Source: Bacillus multifaciens (lineage in GTDB: Bacteria; Bacillota; Bacilli; Bacillales; Bacillaceae_G). From it: a DNA stretch of 64,000 nucleotides. Every line of letters begins with the position of its first letter. Position 1 is the stretch's first letter. Shown here one piece after another: positions 7,584 through 16,403 of the stretch. The translations under genes were made by a program, and so were the position numbers. The stretch spans positions 1 to 64,000 of the forward strand of contig NZ_JAVBXD010000028.1 of NCBI RefSeq assembly GCF_030756675.1, written 5' to 3'. The notes beneath the pieces were generated by a model. The model saw only the letters and a list, made by a program, of their open reading frames with translations, did not search any database and was not told the origin of the DNA.

Positions 7584-7600
7584 ACTACCTTTAAACGGTA
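7584..7600. promoter_or_regulatory. phage operator 2
   Basis: ACTACCTTTAAACGGTA is identical over 17 bases to the core of operator 1. It lies between the divergent repressor (7630, rightward) and cro-like gene (7547, leftward), so a bound repressor could control both promoters. Confidence 0.75.
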
Positions 7601-7629
7601 AAATGTTATTAGAAAGCGAGGTGATATCA

Positions 7630-8262
7630 ATGAGTAGCCAACAACAAATGAAAGATATCATGGCAAACAACTTAAAAAAACAAGCAAGTAAAAAAGGTGT
7701 TTTCCAATCAGATATAGCCAAAGAATTAGACTTACCAGAAACAACAGTTTCTAATTGGTTTAAGGCTAAAACATATCCAAGGCCTGATAAAATACAAATG
7801 TTAGCTGATTATTTCAAGATCAATAGATCTGACTTAACTGAAGATAAACCTTCAAATATATATGAAGCTCCTATTCATCCAGTAAAAGTACCTATTTTAG
7901 GAAAAATAGCTTGTGGGTTACCTATATGTGCAGAAGAAAACTTTGAAGGATACCGTTATGAAATGCCAGATATTTTACCACGAGGTGAAGTATATTACCT
8001 AGAAGCTAAAGGTAATTCGATGGAACCTACTATACCTAATGGATCTTTTGTTTTAATTAGAAAACAAGATGATGTAGAAAATGGAGAAATAGCTGCAGTT
8101 CAAGTTAATGGAGATACTGAAGCAACTTTAAAAAGGGTAAAGAAACAAGGGGGTGTCATAATGTTAATGCCTGACAACCCTTCATATGAACCTTTAATCA
8201 TTACAGCAAGTACTCCTGCGCGAATTATTGGAAAAGCAGTAAGATTTACAAGAGATCTTTAA
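7630..8262 (+). CDS. phage repressor, XRE HTH plus S24 (LexA/CI-like) peptidase
   Basis: The N-terminal helix-turn-helix (about 17-75, QSDIAKELDLPETTVSNWFK) should bind the two operators at 7325 and 7584. The C-terminal S24 domain has catalytic Ser in GNSMEPTIP and Lys in TEATLKRVKK, with a likely self-cleavage point in KIACGLPI just before it. Family knowledge: RecA-stimulated self-cleavage ends repression after DNA damage. ATG 7630 follows GCGAGGTGAT; the frame is open nine codons further up but without a site. The 210-aa length is normal and all key residues are present, so this protein appears intact. Confidence 0.88.
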   Translation: MSSQQQMKDIMANNLKKQASKKGVFQSDIAKELDLPETTVSNWFKAKTYPRPDKIQMLADYFKINRSDLTEDKPSNIYEAPIHPVKVPILGKIACGLPICAEENFEGYRYEMPDILPRGEVYYLEAKGNSMEPTIPNGSFVLIRKQDDVENGEIAAVQVNGDTEATLKRVKKQGGVIMLMPDNPSYEPLIITASTPARIIGKAVRFTRDL

Positions 8263-8282
8263 ATTTCTAGCGCTAGAAATTT
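8261..8282. repeat. perfect 22-bp palindrome after the repressor gene
   Basis: AAATTTCTAGC is followed by its exact complement with no loop. It begins in the repressor stop codon. With no loop it is a better protein-binding site than a hairpin. Confidence 0.5.
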
Positions 8283-8288
8283 AGCATC

Positions 8289-8316
8289 AAAGAGTAGGCG
8301 ACGGTCTACTCTTTTT
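8289..8316 (+). terminator. terminator of the repressor gene
   Basis: AAAGAGTAG and CTACTCTTT pair around GCGACGGT and are followed by a T-rich end. Confidence 0.7.
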
Positions 8317-8339
8317 AAACAAAAGAAAGGAGCTGACTT

Positions 8340-9497
8340 ATGGCTAGTTTCCATAAATACAAAAAGAAAGGGTCTAACAAAGACTATTGGGAATATCGCA
8401 TCTATTATCAGGATCCTCTTACTAGAAAAACTAGAGAAAAATCTAAAAAAGGATTTACTAGCAAAGCAGAAGCAAAAATAGCAGCTGAAGAAATAGAAAG
8501 ACAATTACGCGATGGTACTAATCCCACTGACGAATCTTTAAAGTCATACCTTGAAACATGGTTAAATGAATATAAAAAAGGAACTGTGGCAAAGAATACA
8601 TTTTCACTACATCAATATAGTGTTAAAAACCACATTATTCCTTATTTTAAAAACATCCTTTTAAAAGATGTTAAGCCTGTTCTATACCAAAAGTTTATAA
8701 ATTATTTAACTGAAAAAGATTACAGTAGACGAACTATTGAAATTGTTCATGGAACTATGTATAACGCCATGGAAAAAGCGATAATTTTAGAAAAAATCCC
8801 AAAGAACCCCTGTATTGGCGTAGAAATAAAAATTAAAAAGAAAGAGTCAAATATACAGTTTATAGAATCAGAATACATTTCTGGTTTCTTGCGAAAAGCC
8901 TATAAATATGATTATATTTACTGGATATTTTATAAAACATTAATTGAGACAGGAATGCGTAAAGGTGAAGCTGCCGCTCTACAATAGACCGATATTGATT
9001 TAAAGGAAAGAACTATCAATATTAATAAATCGCTAGATTTTAAAGTCGCAGCAAATAATCCTGAAATGATGTTTGGAGATACAAAAAATTATAATTCAAA
9101 ACGAATTATTACAATTAGTCAGGGTCTTGCGAATGATCTACATTTTCATCAGAAATACCAGAATCAAAACAAGCTTGCCTTAAATGATAGTTATCACTTT
9201 GAGCTAAATTTAGTTTTTTGTAGAAATGATGATAACTATATGCCAAAATCAAGTCTTTTTAATTCATTTTCTAGAATTTTAAAGAAAGCTAATCTACCTA
9301 CTTTACCAATACACTCATTACGCCACACACATGCAGTATTACAACTTGAAGCTGGCGTTAGCATGAAGTATTTACAAGAACGTCTTGGTCATGGTGGTAT
9401 GCAAATTACATCTGATGTTTATTCACACATCAGTAAAAAGCTAGATAAGGAAGCAATAAATAAATTCGAGGAACATATGAGAAATGTCCTTGAATAA
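8340..9497 (+). pseudogene. phage tyrosine integrase with in-frame amber codon
   Basis: The start MASFHKYKKKGSNKDYWEYR after GAAAGGAG opens a typical 385-aa Tn916/phage-type integrase: Arm-binding N-terminal domain, SAM-like core-binding domain (about 60-160) and catalytic domain. The frame is broken only by TAG at 8985-8987, inside the motif ETGMRKGEAAALQ*TDIDL, where the family has Trp (TGG). After it the same frame continues without a shift to HSLRHTH, LGHGG and the nucleophile in DVYSHIS. The first catalytic Arg is before the stop, and His-x-x-Arg and Tyr are after it, so neither half is a complete enzyme. Readthrough by a suppressor cannot be excluded. Confidence 0.88.
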
Positions 9498-9514
9498 TTT
9501 TTTTAAAATAAACC

Positions 9515-9567
9515 CGGGCAGTTATCGGGCAGTTGATGAAATAAACAATTTCTCAATAAGTTGCCCG
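9515..9567. repeat. integrase-type repeats, candidate attachment region
   Basis: CGGGCAGTT occurs at 9515-9523 and again at 9526-9534, and GTTGCCCG at 9560-9567 is close to its reverse. Such short direct and inverted repeats next to an integrase gene are usually arm-type binding sites of an att region. The position between int and the glnA terminator fits. The partner end is outside the window, so the core is not defined. Confidence 0.4.
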
Positions 9568-9571
9568 AAAG

Positions 9572-9606
9572 AAAAAAAGCCCCGATACCTGTAGTATCAA
9601 GGCTTC
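9572..9606 (-). terminator. terminator of glnA
   Basis: Read leftward, AAGCCTTGATAC and GTATCGGGGCTT pair imperfectly around CTACAG and are followed by seven T. Confidence 0.8.
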
Positions 9607-9612
9607 CAACTC

Positions 9613-10947
9613 TTAGTAAAGAGTCATATATTGATCGCGTTCCCATTGGTGAACTTGCGTTCTGAACATATCCCACTCGATTTCTTTCGCTTCGATAAAG
9701 TGCTCAAGTAAGTGTTCTCCTAATGCACCGCAAATGATTTCGTTTGATTTTAGTTCATTTAGCGCTTGTGCTAATGTAGCTGGTAAATCAATAATACCTG
9801 CTTTTTCACGTTCTTCTGGAGTCATTACATAAATATTGCGATCTACTGCAGGTGGTACCGCAAGTTTATTTTTAATTCCGTCAAGACCTGCTGCTAGTAA
9901 TACAGCCATTGCTAAATATGGGTTTGCAGCTGGATCAACGCTACGTACTTCTACGCGTGTACTTACACCGCGAGATGCAGGGATACGGATTAATGGGCTA
10001 CGGTTTTGTGCAGACCATGCTACGTAACAAGGCGCTTCATATCCAGGCACTAAACGCTTATAAGAGTTTACAGTTGGATTGGTTACCGCTGTAAAACTTG
10101 ATGCATGTTTTAAAATACCTGCGATGAAATAGCGAGCATCATCACTTAATTGTAAATCACCATTTTGATCGTAGAATACGTTCTCACCATTTTTGAATAG
10201 TGATAAGTTACAGTGCATACCAGAACCATTTACACCAAATAGTGGTTTTGGCATAAATGTTGCATGTAAGCCGTGTTTACGCGCGATTGTTTTTACAACA
10301 AGTTTAAATGTTTGAATATCGTCACATGCTTTAACTGCATTTGCATATTTGAAGTCAATTTCGTGTTGTCCAGGTGCAACTTCATGGTGAGATGCCTCGA
10401 TTTCAAAGCCCATTTCTTCCAATTCAAGAACGATGTCACGACGACAGTTTTCTCCTAAATCCATCGGTGCAAGGTCAAAGTATCCGCCATTATCATTTAA
10501 TTCTAATGTTGGATTTCCTTTTTCATCAACTTTAAATAAGAAGAACTCCGGTTCTGGTCCAAGGTTGAAATCAGTAAAGCCTAGTTCTTCCATTTCTTTC
10601 AAAATACGTTTTAAATTATTACGCGGATCACCATCAAACGGTGTTCCGTCTGGATTATAAATGTCACAAATTAGTCGTGCTACTTTCCCTTTTTCAGCAG
10701 TCCATGGGAAAATTACCCATGTATCTAGGTCTGGATATAAGTACATGTCGGATTCTTCAATGCGAACAAATCCTTCAATAGAAGATCCGTCAAACATCAT
10801 TTTGTTATCTAGAGCTTTTGTTAACTGACTAACTGGAATTTCTACGTTTTTAATACTTCCTAAAAGATCCGTAAATTGTAGACGGATATACTTTACATTC
10901 TCTTCTTTCGCCAAGTGGAAAATATCTTCTTTTGTGTACTTTGCCAT
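9613..10947 (-). CDS. glnA: glutamine synthetase, type I
   Basis: Joins ammonia to glutamate using ATP; the main ammonia-assimilating enzyme of the cytosol. The 444-aa length is that of the GSI-alpha enzymes of low-GC Gram-positives. Motifs seen: [18 protein letters not shown] (metal/ATP region), [33 protein letters not shown] and [10 protein letters not shown], with [16 protein letters not shown] near the end. The adenylylation Tyr region of GSI-beta is not expected here. In bacilli the feedback-inhibited enzyme binds GlnR and TnrA, so it also acts as a nitrogen sensor. It is second in the glnRA operon, 48 bases after glnR, under the GlnR boxes at 11432-11470. Confidence 0.97.
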   Translation of the reverse strand: MAKYTKEDIFHLAKEENVKYIRLQFTDLLGSIKNVEIPVSQLTKALDNKMMFDGSSIEGFVRIEESDMYLYPDLDTWVIFPWTAEKGKVARLICDIYNPDGTPFDGDPRNNLKRILKEMEELGFTDFNLGPEPEFFLFKVDEKGNPTLELNDNGGYFDLAPMDLGENCRRDIVLELEEMGFEIEASHHEVAPGQHEIDFKYANAVKACDDIQTFKLVVKTIARKHGLHATFMPKPLFGVNGSGMHCNLSLFKNGENVFYDQNGDLQLSDDARYFIAGILKHASSFTAVTNPTVNSYKRLVPGYEAPCYVAWSAQNRSPLIRIPASRGVSTRVEVRSVDPAANPYLAMAVLLAAGLDGIKNKLAVPPAVDRNIYVMTPEEREKAGIIDLPATLAQALNELKSNEIICGALGEHLLEHFIEAKEIEWDMFRTQVHQWERDQYMTLY

Positions 10948-10995
10948 TTAAAATTCCTCCTTAGTCCCTCTAAACATTCTCAAAATTATCAATCA

Positions 10996-11388
10996 TCAAT
11001 GAAAAAACCTTGAAATATCACCTTGTCGTAAAGATGTTCGATTAAATCTGCCTGTATGTTGCAGTTCATCTCGAAGAATTTTACGAAGCTCAGATTTCGA
11101 AATTTCCTTCACTTCTTCTCTTACTTGTATCACTTCTGATTGATTTTCCTTCATTAGTAGTACCTGCTTAATACCAGCCATGTTTAAACCTTGATCTAAC
11201 AAATCTTTAATCTCTAACAATTTATCTACGTCGTTAAATGAAAATAATCTGCGATTTCCTTTTGTACGGGTTGGGGAAATCAATTTATGTTCTTCATAGT
11301 AACGAATCTGACGCGCAGATAACTGTGTTAAATCCATAACTATACTTATCGGAAACAGCGGAGCAGAACGTCGATCATGTTGTGTCAC
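10996..11388 (-). CDS. glnR: nitrogen repressor GlnR, MerR family
   Basis: A 130-aa MerR-type regulator with winged helix-turn-helix in [19 protein letters not shown] and [20 protein letters not shown], then a coiled region and a C-terminal tail that in the family is autoinhibitory and recognises feedback-inhibited glutamine synthetase. The start is GTG, seven bases after GGAGG. It represses its own operon by binding the two boxes upstream (11432-11470) when glutamine is plentiful. The order glnR-glnA with ynbB and hflX upstream is that of B. subtilis. Confidence 0.95.
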   Translation of the reverse strand: MTQHDRRSAPLFPISIVMDLTQLSARQIRYYEEHKLISPTRTKGNRRLFSFNDVDKLLEIKDLLDQGLNMAGIKQVLLMKENQSEVIQVREEVKEISKSELRKILRDELQHTGRFNRTSLRQGDISRFFH

Positions 11389-11420
11389 TTCAGTTCCTCC
11401 TTCGCCTTAACTTGATTCTC

Positions 11421-11470
11421 ATTTTATATCATGTTATGTTTCATGTCAACAGATGTTAGCTTTTCTAACA
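11421..11470 (-). promoter_or_regulatory. glnRA promoter with two GlnR boxes
   Basis: Read leftward, TTGACA (11444-11449), a 17-base spacer and TAAAAT (11421-11426) form the promoter. TGTTAGAAAAGCTAACA (11454-11470) matches the GlnR/TnrA consensus TGTNA-N7-TNACA exactly and lies just upstream of the -35. A second, imperfect box (11432-11448, TGACATGAAACATAACA) overlaps the -35 and spacer. The two boxes are 22 bases apart, about two helical turns, as in the two-operator arrangement known in B. subtilis. Confidence 0.88.
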
Positions 11471-11528
11471 TGATTTTTTATAAAATTTTTTCACTTTTAT
11501 TAAAATGTCTAAATCCCTTACTTATATA

Positions 11529-11556
11529 CAAAAAAGCTGCCAAAATTGACAGCTTT
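11529..11556 (-). terminator. terminator of the PLP enzyme gene
   Basis: Read leftward, AAAGCTGTCA and TGGCAGCTTT form a stem followed by TTTTTG. Confidence 0.75.
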
Positions 11557-11559
11557 CAT

Positions 11560-12831
11560 TTATGAAATTACTAATAGATTTTTTTCAATTAGCGTATCAA
11601 TAGCAGAACAAATCGCAATCTTCACGTGCGAATATGTCAACCCGCCTTGTACATAAGCAACATAAGGCGGACGAATTGGACCATCTGCTGATAATTCAAT
11701 ACTCGCACCTTGAATAAATGTACCTGCAGCCATAATTACATCATCTTCATAACCAGGCATGTAATTCGGATACGGTGTAAAATGCGAATTGATTGGTGAT
11801 GCATATTGAATCGCTTGGCAAAATGCAATCATCCGTTCTTTATCATCAAATTGAACCGATTGTATCAAATCTGTTCGCGGCGCATCCCAAGTTGGTGATG
11901 TGTTCATACCAAGCTTCTCTAAAAAAGCCGCTGTAAAAATAGCACCTTTTAACGCTTGACCAGCAACATGAGGAGCTAAGAAAAAACCTTGATACATCTC
12001 TTGCAAACTATATAAAGATGCACCAGCTTCTGCTCCGATACCTGGAGACGTTAAACGATATGCGCACGCTTCTACATATTGCTCTTTCCCAACAATATAG
12101 CCTCCCGTTTTCACAATGCCGCCACCTGGATTTTTAATAAGTGAACCAGCCATTAAATCCGCACCGACATGACATGGTTCTAACTCTTCTATAAATTCTC
12201 CATAGCAGTTGTCTACAAACACAACAACATCCGGTTTAATTTCTTTTACAAATGCAATCATCTCTTTAATTTCAGCAATTGTAAATGATGGGCGTGTTGC
12301 ATAACCCTTTGAACGTTGGATTCCAATCATTTTTGTGTTTTCATGGATTGCCGCTCGCACTGCAGCAAAATCAACGTGTCCCTCTTCTGTTAAAGAAACA
12401 GCCTGGTAACCAATATTATACTCTTTAAACGAGCCAACACCTTTTCCGCGAACACCAACGATTTCTTCTAACGTATCATACGGCTTCCCTGTTATATATA
12501 ACAATTCATCACCAGGTCGTAATATACCAAACAACGCTGTAGAGATTGCATGGGTTCCAGAAATAATTTGCGGACGTACAAGCCCTGCTTCTGCCCCAAA
12601 TACATCAGCATACACTTTCTCTAACGTATCTCGGCCAATATCATCATAGCCATATCCTGTTGTTGGAATAAAATGCGCGTCACTAATTTTATGATTACGA
12701 AAACTTTCTAACACACGAAATTGATTACTTTCAATTACTTCTCCAATCTGTTTATGTATATCCTCAATTTGCATTTCTACTTCTTTAACAATCGGGGCAA
12801 TCTTTTCCCCATTCTTCAATCGATTAAACAT
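11560..12831 (-). CDS. ynbB: PLP-dependent Cys/Met-metabolism-like protein (YnbB / aluminium-resistance family)
   Basis: A 423-aa fold-type I PLP enzyme related to methionine gamma-lyase. DNCYGEF followed by [16 protein letters not shown] contains the probable PLP-lysine, and [19 protein letters not shown] holds the cofactor-phosphate region. The family is often called aluminium resistance protein; the true substrate is unsettled, probably a sulfur amino acid. Its ATG overlaps the end of hflX by 8 bases, so the two are translationally coupled. It stands upstream of glnR as in B. subtilis. Confidence 0.85.
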   Translation of the reverse strand: MFNRLKNGEKIAPIVKEVEMQIEDIHKQIGEVIESNQFRVLESFRNHKISDAHFIPTTGYGYDDIGRDTLEKVYADVFGAEAGLVRPQIISGTHAISTALFGILRPGDELLYITGKPYDTLEEIVGVRGKGVGSFKEYNIGYQAVSLTEEGHVDFAAVRAAIHENTKMIGIQRSKGYATRPSFTIAEIKEMIAFVKEIKPDVVVFVDNCYGEFIEELEPCHVGADLMAGSLIKNPGGGIVKTGGYIVGKEQYVEACAYRLTSPGIGAEAGASLYSLQEMYQGFFLAPHVAGQALKGAIFTAAFLEKLGMNTSPTWDAPRTDLIQSVQFDDKERMIAFCQAIQYASPINSHFTPYPNYMPGYEDDVIMAAGTFIQGASIELSADGPIRPPYVAYVQGGLTYSHVKIAICSAIDTLIEKNLLVIS

Positions 12832-14104
12832 CTTCTTTGTCTTCTCCTTTTCTCGTTGAATATTTATTGATTTGGCCGTTTAGCGGAGAATGAGCAAAAA
12901 TATACCCTGTACATTCGTATGCTTGCTTCTCTTCTTGAAACGTCATTGCTGTTAATACTGTTTCTGTTTTTAAAAGCGTCAACAATCTGCCTTCACTTAC
13001 CGGAATCATTAATTCATACGAATCCATTCGCTTCATCATTTCTATTTCTACAACTTCTTTTAACCTTTCTAAATCCACTTCATCAAAAGCGCTTGTCATA
13101 ATAAAATCATTCTTTGGGAACGGAATGAAGTTTGGATGCAACTTATCTTTTTTATTGTACACAGTAATAATTGGAATGTGATCAACTTCAAGTTCTTGCA
13201 ATAATTTTTTAACTGTCTCTTCATGCCCTAAATAATTCTGATCAGCTGAATCAATAACATGCAAAATTACATCCGCTTCATTTACTTCCTCTAATGTAGA
13301 ACGAAACGCGGCAATTAAAGACGTCGGTAAATCTTGAATGAATCCAACTGTATCTGTTAATAACACTGTATAGCCACACGGTAATTGCATTTTACGCGTT
13401 GTCGGATCAAGTGTTGCAAACAATAGATCTTCCTCAAACGTATCAGCGGCCGTTAATCTATTAAACAACGTAGATTTCCCAGCATTTGTATATCCAACTA
13501 TAGAAACCTGAAAAACTTGATTTTCTCTACGACGCTCTCGATATCTCTTACGGTGTTCAACCACACCAGAAATTTGCCTTTTGATTTCATCGATACGAGA
13601 GCGAATATGACGACGATCTGTTTCTAACTTTGTTTCTCCCGGACCTCTTGTTCCAATACCACCGCCAAGACGAGATAACGCTTGCCCTTGTCCTACAAGA
13701 CGAGGCAACGCATATTGAAGCTGCGCAAGTTCCACTTGCAATTTACCTTCTCTGGACTTCGCGCGTTGAGCAAAAATATCTAATATAAGCTGTGTACGAT
13801 CAATAACCCTCGCATCTAACTGCGCTGATAAATTTCGAATTTGACTCGGTGTTAATTCATTATTAAAAATAATAACATCTGGCTCTAGTTCTTCTGCAAG
13901 TACAGAAAGCTCTTCTAACTTCCCTTTTCCAACATACGTTGCTGGATGAAACTTAGTACGTTTTTGAACCGTCATAACTAACACTTCTGCTTGTGCTGTT
14001 TTTGCTAATGATGCTAACTCTTCCATTGAATGTTCAAAACGCTCATCATTATCTTCGGGTAATTGACAGCCAACTAATATCACTTTTTCTTTTTTTTCTA
14101 ACAA
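12824..14104 (-). CDS. hflX: ribosome-associated GTPase HflX
   Basis: A 426-aa GTPase that binds the large ribosomal subunit and in other bacteria splits stalled or stress-inactivated ribosomes. It has the N-terminal HflX domain (about 10-190, with [14 protein letters not shown] and the Gly-rich [19 protein letters not shown]), G1 [11 protein letters not shown]3 DTVGF and G4 YNKKD. The start is TTG at 14104; an in-frame stop lies three codons upstream and no ATG fits. It is the first gene of the pair with ynbB. Confidence 0.92.
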   Translation of the reverse strand: MLEKKEKVILVGCQLPEDNDERFEHSMEELASLAKTAQAEVLVMTVQKRTKFHPATYVGKGKLEELSVLAEELEPDVIIFNNELTPSQIRNLSAQLDARVIDRTQLILDIFAQRAKSREGKLQVELAQLQYALPRLVGQGQALSRLGGGIGTRGPGETKLETDRRHIRSRIDEIKRQISGVVEHRKRYRERRRENQVFQVSIVGYTNAGKSTLFNRLTAADTFEEDLLFATLDPTTRKMQLPCGYTVLLTDTVGFIQDLPTSLIAAFRSTLEEVNEADVILHVIDSADQNYLGHEETVKKLLQELEVDHIPIITVYNKKDKLHPNFIPFPKNDFIMTSAFDEVDLERLKEVVEIEMMKRMDSYELMIPVSEGRLLTLLKTETVLTAMTFQEEKQAYECTGYIFAHSPLNGQINKYSTRKGEDKEDV

Positions 14105-14192
14105 ATATTCTCACGCATCCTTTTCGAAAATTAAACCTTCTAATATAATAGCAGAGTAAGAACATTTCATCTAGTTAGTGAGGGAGAATTTC

Positions 14193-14816
14193 ATGGCATG
14201 GGATTTATTTAGCATCATTGGTACAATTGCGTTCGCTTTAAGTGGAGCAATCATCGCGATGGAAGAAGAATATGATATTTTCGGGGTTTATATTTTAGGG
14301 ATGGCAACCGCATTCGGCGGAGGTGCGCTGCGTAATTTATTAATCGGCTATCCAATTGTTGCGTTTTGGAAACAAGATATGTTATTTCAAATTGCACTAT
14401 TATCAATCACTATTATCTTTTTATTTCCAAACAAACTTATCAAGCATTGGAAGCGCTGGGAAAATATCACTGACGCAATTGGTTTATCTGCTTTTGCGAT
14501 TCAAGGGGCACTATATGCACAAAAACTAAATTTACCAATTAGCGCAACGATTGTAGCATCTGTCTTAACCGGAATCGGCGGGGGAATTATTCGCGATTTA
14601 TTAGCACGCCGAAAACCACTTGTACTACGAGCAGAAGTCTATGCACTTTGGACAATTATAGCTGGACTTTTAATTGGGGCTAAAATTATTGTGAGCGACT
14701 GGGCATTATACGTATTATTCGTTCTTATCGTATGTCTCCGTATGGTCTCACTCTATTACAAATGGCACCTACCACATCGTAGTATAGAAAAGATTGAACA
14801 TTTCAGCGAGAGATAA
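14193..14816 (+). CDS. UPF0126 / TRIC-like membrane protein
   Basis: A 207-aa protein of seven predicted membrane helices made of two repeats, each with a Gly-rich signature: TAFGGGALRNLL and TGIGGGIIRDLLARRKP. This marks the UPF0126 family (annotated as glycine transporter or trimeric intracellular cation channel-like). The substrate is uncertain. I chose ATG 14193 after GAGGGAGAATTTC; the frame is also open from a GTG five codons earlier, which is part of the ribosome site. It diverges from hflX and has its own terminator. Confidence 0.85.
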   Translation: MAWDLFSIIGTIAFALSGAIIAMEEEYDIFGVYILGMATAFGGGALRNLLIGYPIVAFWKQDMLFQIALLSITIIFLFPNKLIKHWKRWENITDAIGLSAFAIQGALYAQKLNLPISATIVASVLTGIGGGIIRDLLARRKPLVLRAEVYALWTIIAGLLIGAKIIVSDWALYVLFVLIVCLRMVSLYYKWHLPHRSIEKIEHFSER

Positions 14817-14822
14817 CAAATT

Positions 14823-14853
14823 AACCCTTTACTTTTTTTGTAAAGGGTTTTTC
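14823..14853 (+). terminator. terminator of the UPF0126 gene
   Basis: AACCCTTTAC and GTAAAGGGTT pair around TTTTTTT and are followed by TTTCTATTTT. Confidence 0.8.
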
Positions 14854-14948
14854 TATTTTCCCCTATCCTAATAAAAAAAACATTCCACTTACTCCTCCTT
14901 ATCATCATTAGAAACGAAAAATACCACTCATAAAAGGATTATTTTATT

Positions 14949-14979
14949 GCATGTTTTTTGTACATATTCGCAAATACTA
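14949..14979 (+). promoter_or_regulatory. possible forespore (sigma-G/F type) promoter
   Basis: GCATG (14949-14953) and AATACTA (14973-14979) resemble the -35 and -10 of forespore promoters (GHATR and CATACTA) with a spacing one base longer than usual. There is no good sigma-A promoter. It fits the two tiny hydrophilic proteins downstream. Confidence 0.35.
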
Positions 14980-15002
14980 TTTCTTAAAGAGAGGTGAAAC
15001 AA

Positions 15003-15146
15003 ATGACAAAGCATGTAAATAAAGGTGCACAAAGAAGTTCCGTAGATCAATTTGGGCATGATCTAAATTCATCATACGAAAAAAGCAAAAAAATGGAACG
15101 TTATCACAAAGCTTATCAACAAAAAGCAAAAGAAGAACAGGAGTGA
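15003..15146 (+). CDS. 47-aa hydrophilic protein, possibly spore-associated
   Basis: The start MTKHVNKGAQRSSVDQFGHD follows GAGAGGTGAAAC. The protein has no Cys, is rich in Lys, Gln, Ser and Tyr, and ends in KAYQQKAKEEQE. Its composition resembles minor small acid-soluble spore proteins, but I do not recognise the family. It is followed six bases later by a second tiny gene with the same character and a shared terminator. The closeness of spoVK and the possible forespore promoter support a sporulation role. Confidence 0.6.
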   Translation: MTKHVNKGAQRSSVDQFGHDLNSSYEKSKKMERYHKAYQQKAKEEQE

Positions 15147-15152
15147 AATAAT

Positions 15153-15287
15153 ATGGCAAAAGGAAACAACCAACGTAATCGAGGAAAAGGTAGTAGCGTT
15201 AATCCACAAGGACTCGCTTCAGATGTAGCTGATCAAAGTCCAAAAAGTCAATTAGAGCAGCGTGCCAAAACAAAGAATACGAAATAA
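15153..15287 (+). CDS. 44-aa hydrophilic protein, possibly spore-associated
   Basis: The start MAKGNNQRNRGKGSSVNPQG uses the ribosome site AGGAG that lies in the end of the preceding gene. The protein is Asn/Gln/Lys/Ser-rich and unstructured in look, ending EQRAKTKNTK. It pairs with the gene before it. No family is recognised. Confidence 0.6.
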   Translation: MAKGNNQRNRGKGSSVNPQGLASDVADQSPKSQLEQRAKTKNTK

Positions 15288-15316
15288 AACACGAAGCGTA
15301 ACGCTTCGTGTTTTAT
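15288..15316. terminator. two-way terminator between the small-protein pair and spoVK
   Basis: AACACGAAGCGT and ACGCTTCGTGTT make a perfect 12-bp stem with T-rich sequence on both strands. It serves the rightward pair and the leftward spoVK. Confidence 0.85.
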
Positions 15317-15326
15317 TATAAACAAT

Positions 15327-16283
15327 TTATGGACTATGCACTTCTTCTTCAAGTGTTAAATCGCTACTAGAAATTGTTATTAAATCATATTTATCATAGG
15401 CTTCTTCCTGAAGCAATCTCATCGCTTGTGTACGAATCGATTTTTCCACAATATTACGAACATAACGTCCATTACTAAAAGAAGTAATATGCGATGAATA
15501 TTTTACTGCATTTAAATGATCGCGAAGATTCCACTCTGCTTCTTTTGATAACTGATACTCTCTTTCTTCATACATCTGCTTCCCAATTTCTAATAGTTGA
15601 TTGACTGTGTAATCTGAAAACTCAATAATGAAGGGAAAGCGAGATTGCAAACCTGGGTTAAGTGACAGAAAATGATTCATCTCCCGTGAATACCCTGCTA
15701 AAATGAGTACAAAAGCATGCTGTTTATCTTCCATATGTTTAACGAGCGTATCAATTGCTTCTTTTCCAAAATCTTTTTCTCCTCCGCGTGCAAGCGAGTA
15801 TGCCTCATCAATAAACAAAATCCCTCCCATTGCTTTTCGAATGAGATCTCGCGTTTTTTGTGCCGTATGTCCAATATATTCACCAACTAAATCCGCACGT
15901 TCCGCTTCAACTAAATGCCCTTTCGATAACACATTCATTTCAAATAATAATTTCCCTATCATTCTAGCAACAGTTGTTTTTCCCGTCCCCGGATTGCCTT
16001 TAAATAACATATGAAGAACTTGTTTCTCTGATTTCAAACCCATTTCTTGCCGTTTTTTATTTACATAAATCCATGCATAAATTTCTTTTATAATTTTTTT
16101 GATTTCCTGCATCCCCACAAGCTTGCTCATTTCTTCTTCAATCCGCTGCAACATTTCATGTTTTGTAACAGTTTCATTTGAAAGATTTTGCTTTTGTTCT
16201 GGAGAAGAAACAGAAATTTTATTTCGGTGATTTAGCACAATGTTAATTTGATTATTGTTCTTCTTTCGCATCGACTGTTCCAT
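15327..16283 (-). CDS. spoVK: stage V sporulation protein K, AAA+ ATPase
   Basis: A 318-aa CbxX/CfxQ-type AAA+ ATPase needed for spore maturation in B. subtilis, in the mother cell. It shows Walker A KGNPGTGKTTVARMIG, Walker B GGILFIDEAYSLARG and sensor/arginine region NPGLQSRFPFIIEF; the N-terminal 45 residues are a basic variable tail. The start follows GAGGTGATTG. It has the same neighbourhood (hflX, ynbB, glnRA on one side, hfq-miaA on the other) as in B. subtilis. Confidence 0.93.
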   Translation of the reverse strand: MEQSMRKKNNNQINIVLNHRNKISVSSPEQKQNLSNETVTKHEMLQRIEEEMSKLVGMQEIKKIIKEIYAWIYVNKKRQEMGLKSEKQVLHMLFKGNPGTGKTTVARMIGKLLFEMNVLSKGHLVEAERADLVGEYIGHTAQKTRDLIRKAMGGILFIDEAYSLARGGEKDFGKEAIDTLVKHMEDKQHAFVLILAGYSREMNHFLSLNPGLQSRFPFIIEFSDYTVNQLLEIGKQMYEEREYQLSKEAEWNLRDHLNAVKYSSHITSFSNGRYVRNIVEKSIRTQAMRLLQEEAYDKYDLITISSSDLTLEEEVHSP

Positions 16284-16403
16284 ACAATCACCTCATTTTT
16301 TATCATCTCACTGACGAATATTGTCAACATTTGCGCTTTCCCAAGAAATAAACATTTTCTGAAAATTTTTGTTATAATGTAAGAAAACTAGGGAGGTGGG
16401 ACT

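Noticed and set aside
9836-10660. Several rightward ORFs across glnA
   Set aside because: Shadows of the conserved glnA frame.
14977-15159. Leftward 60-codon ORF
   Set aside because: Opposes the two tiny rightward genes that have good ribosome sites and terminator.
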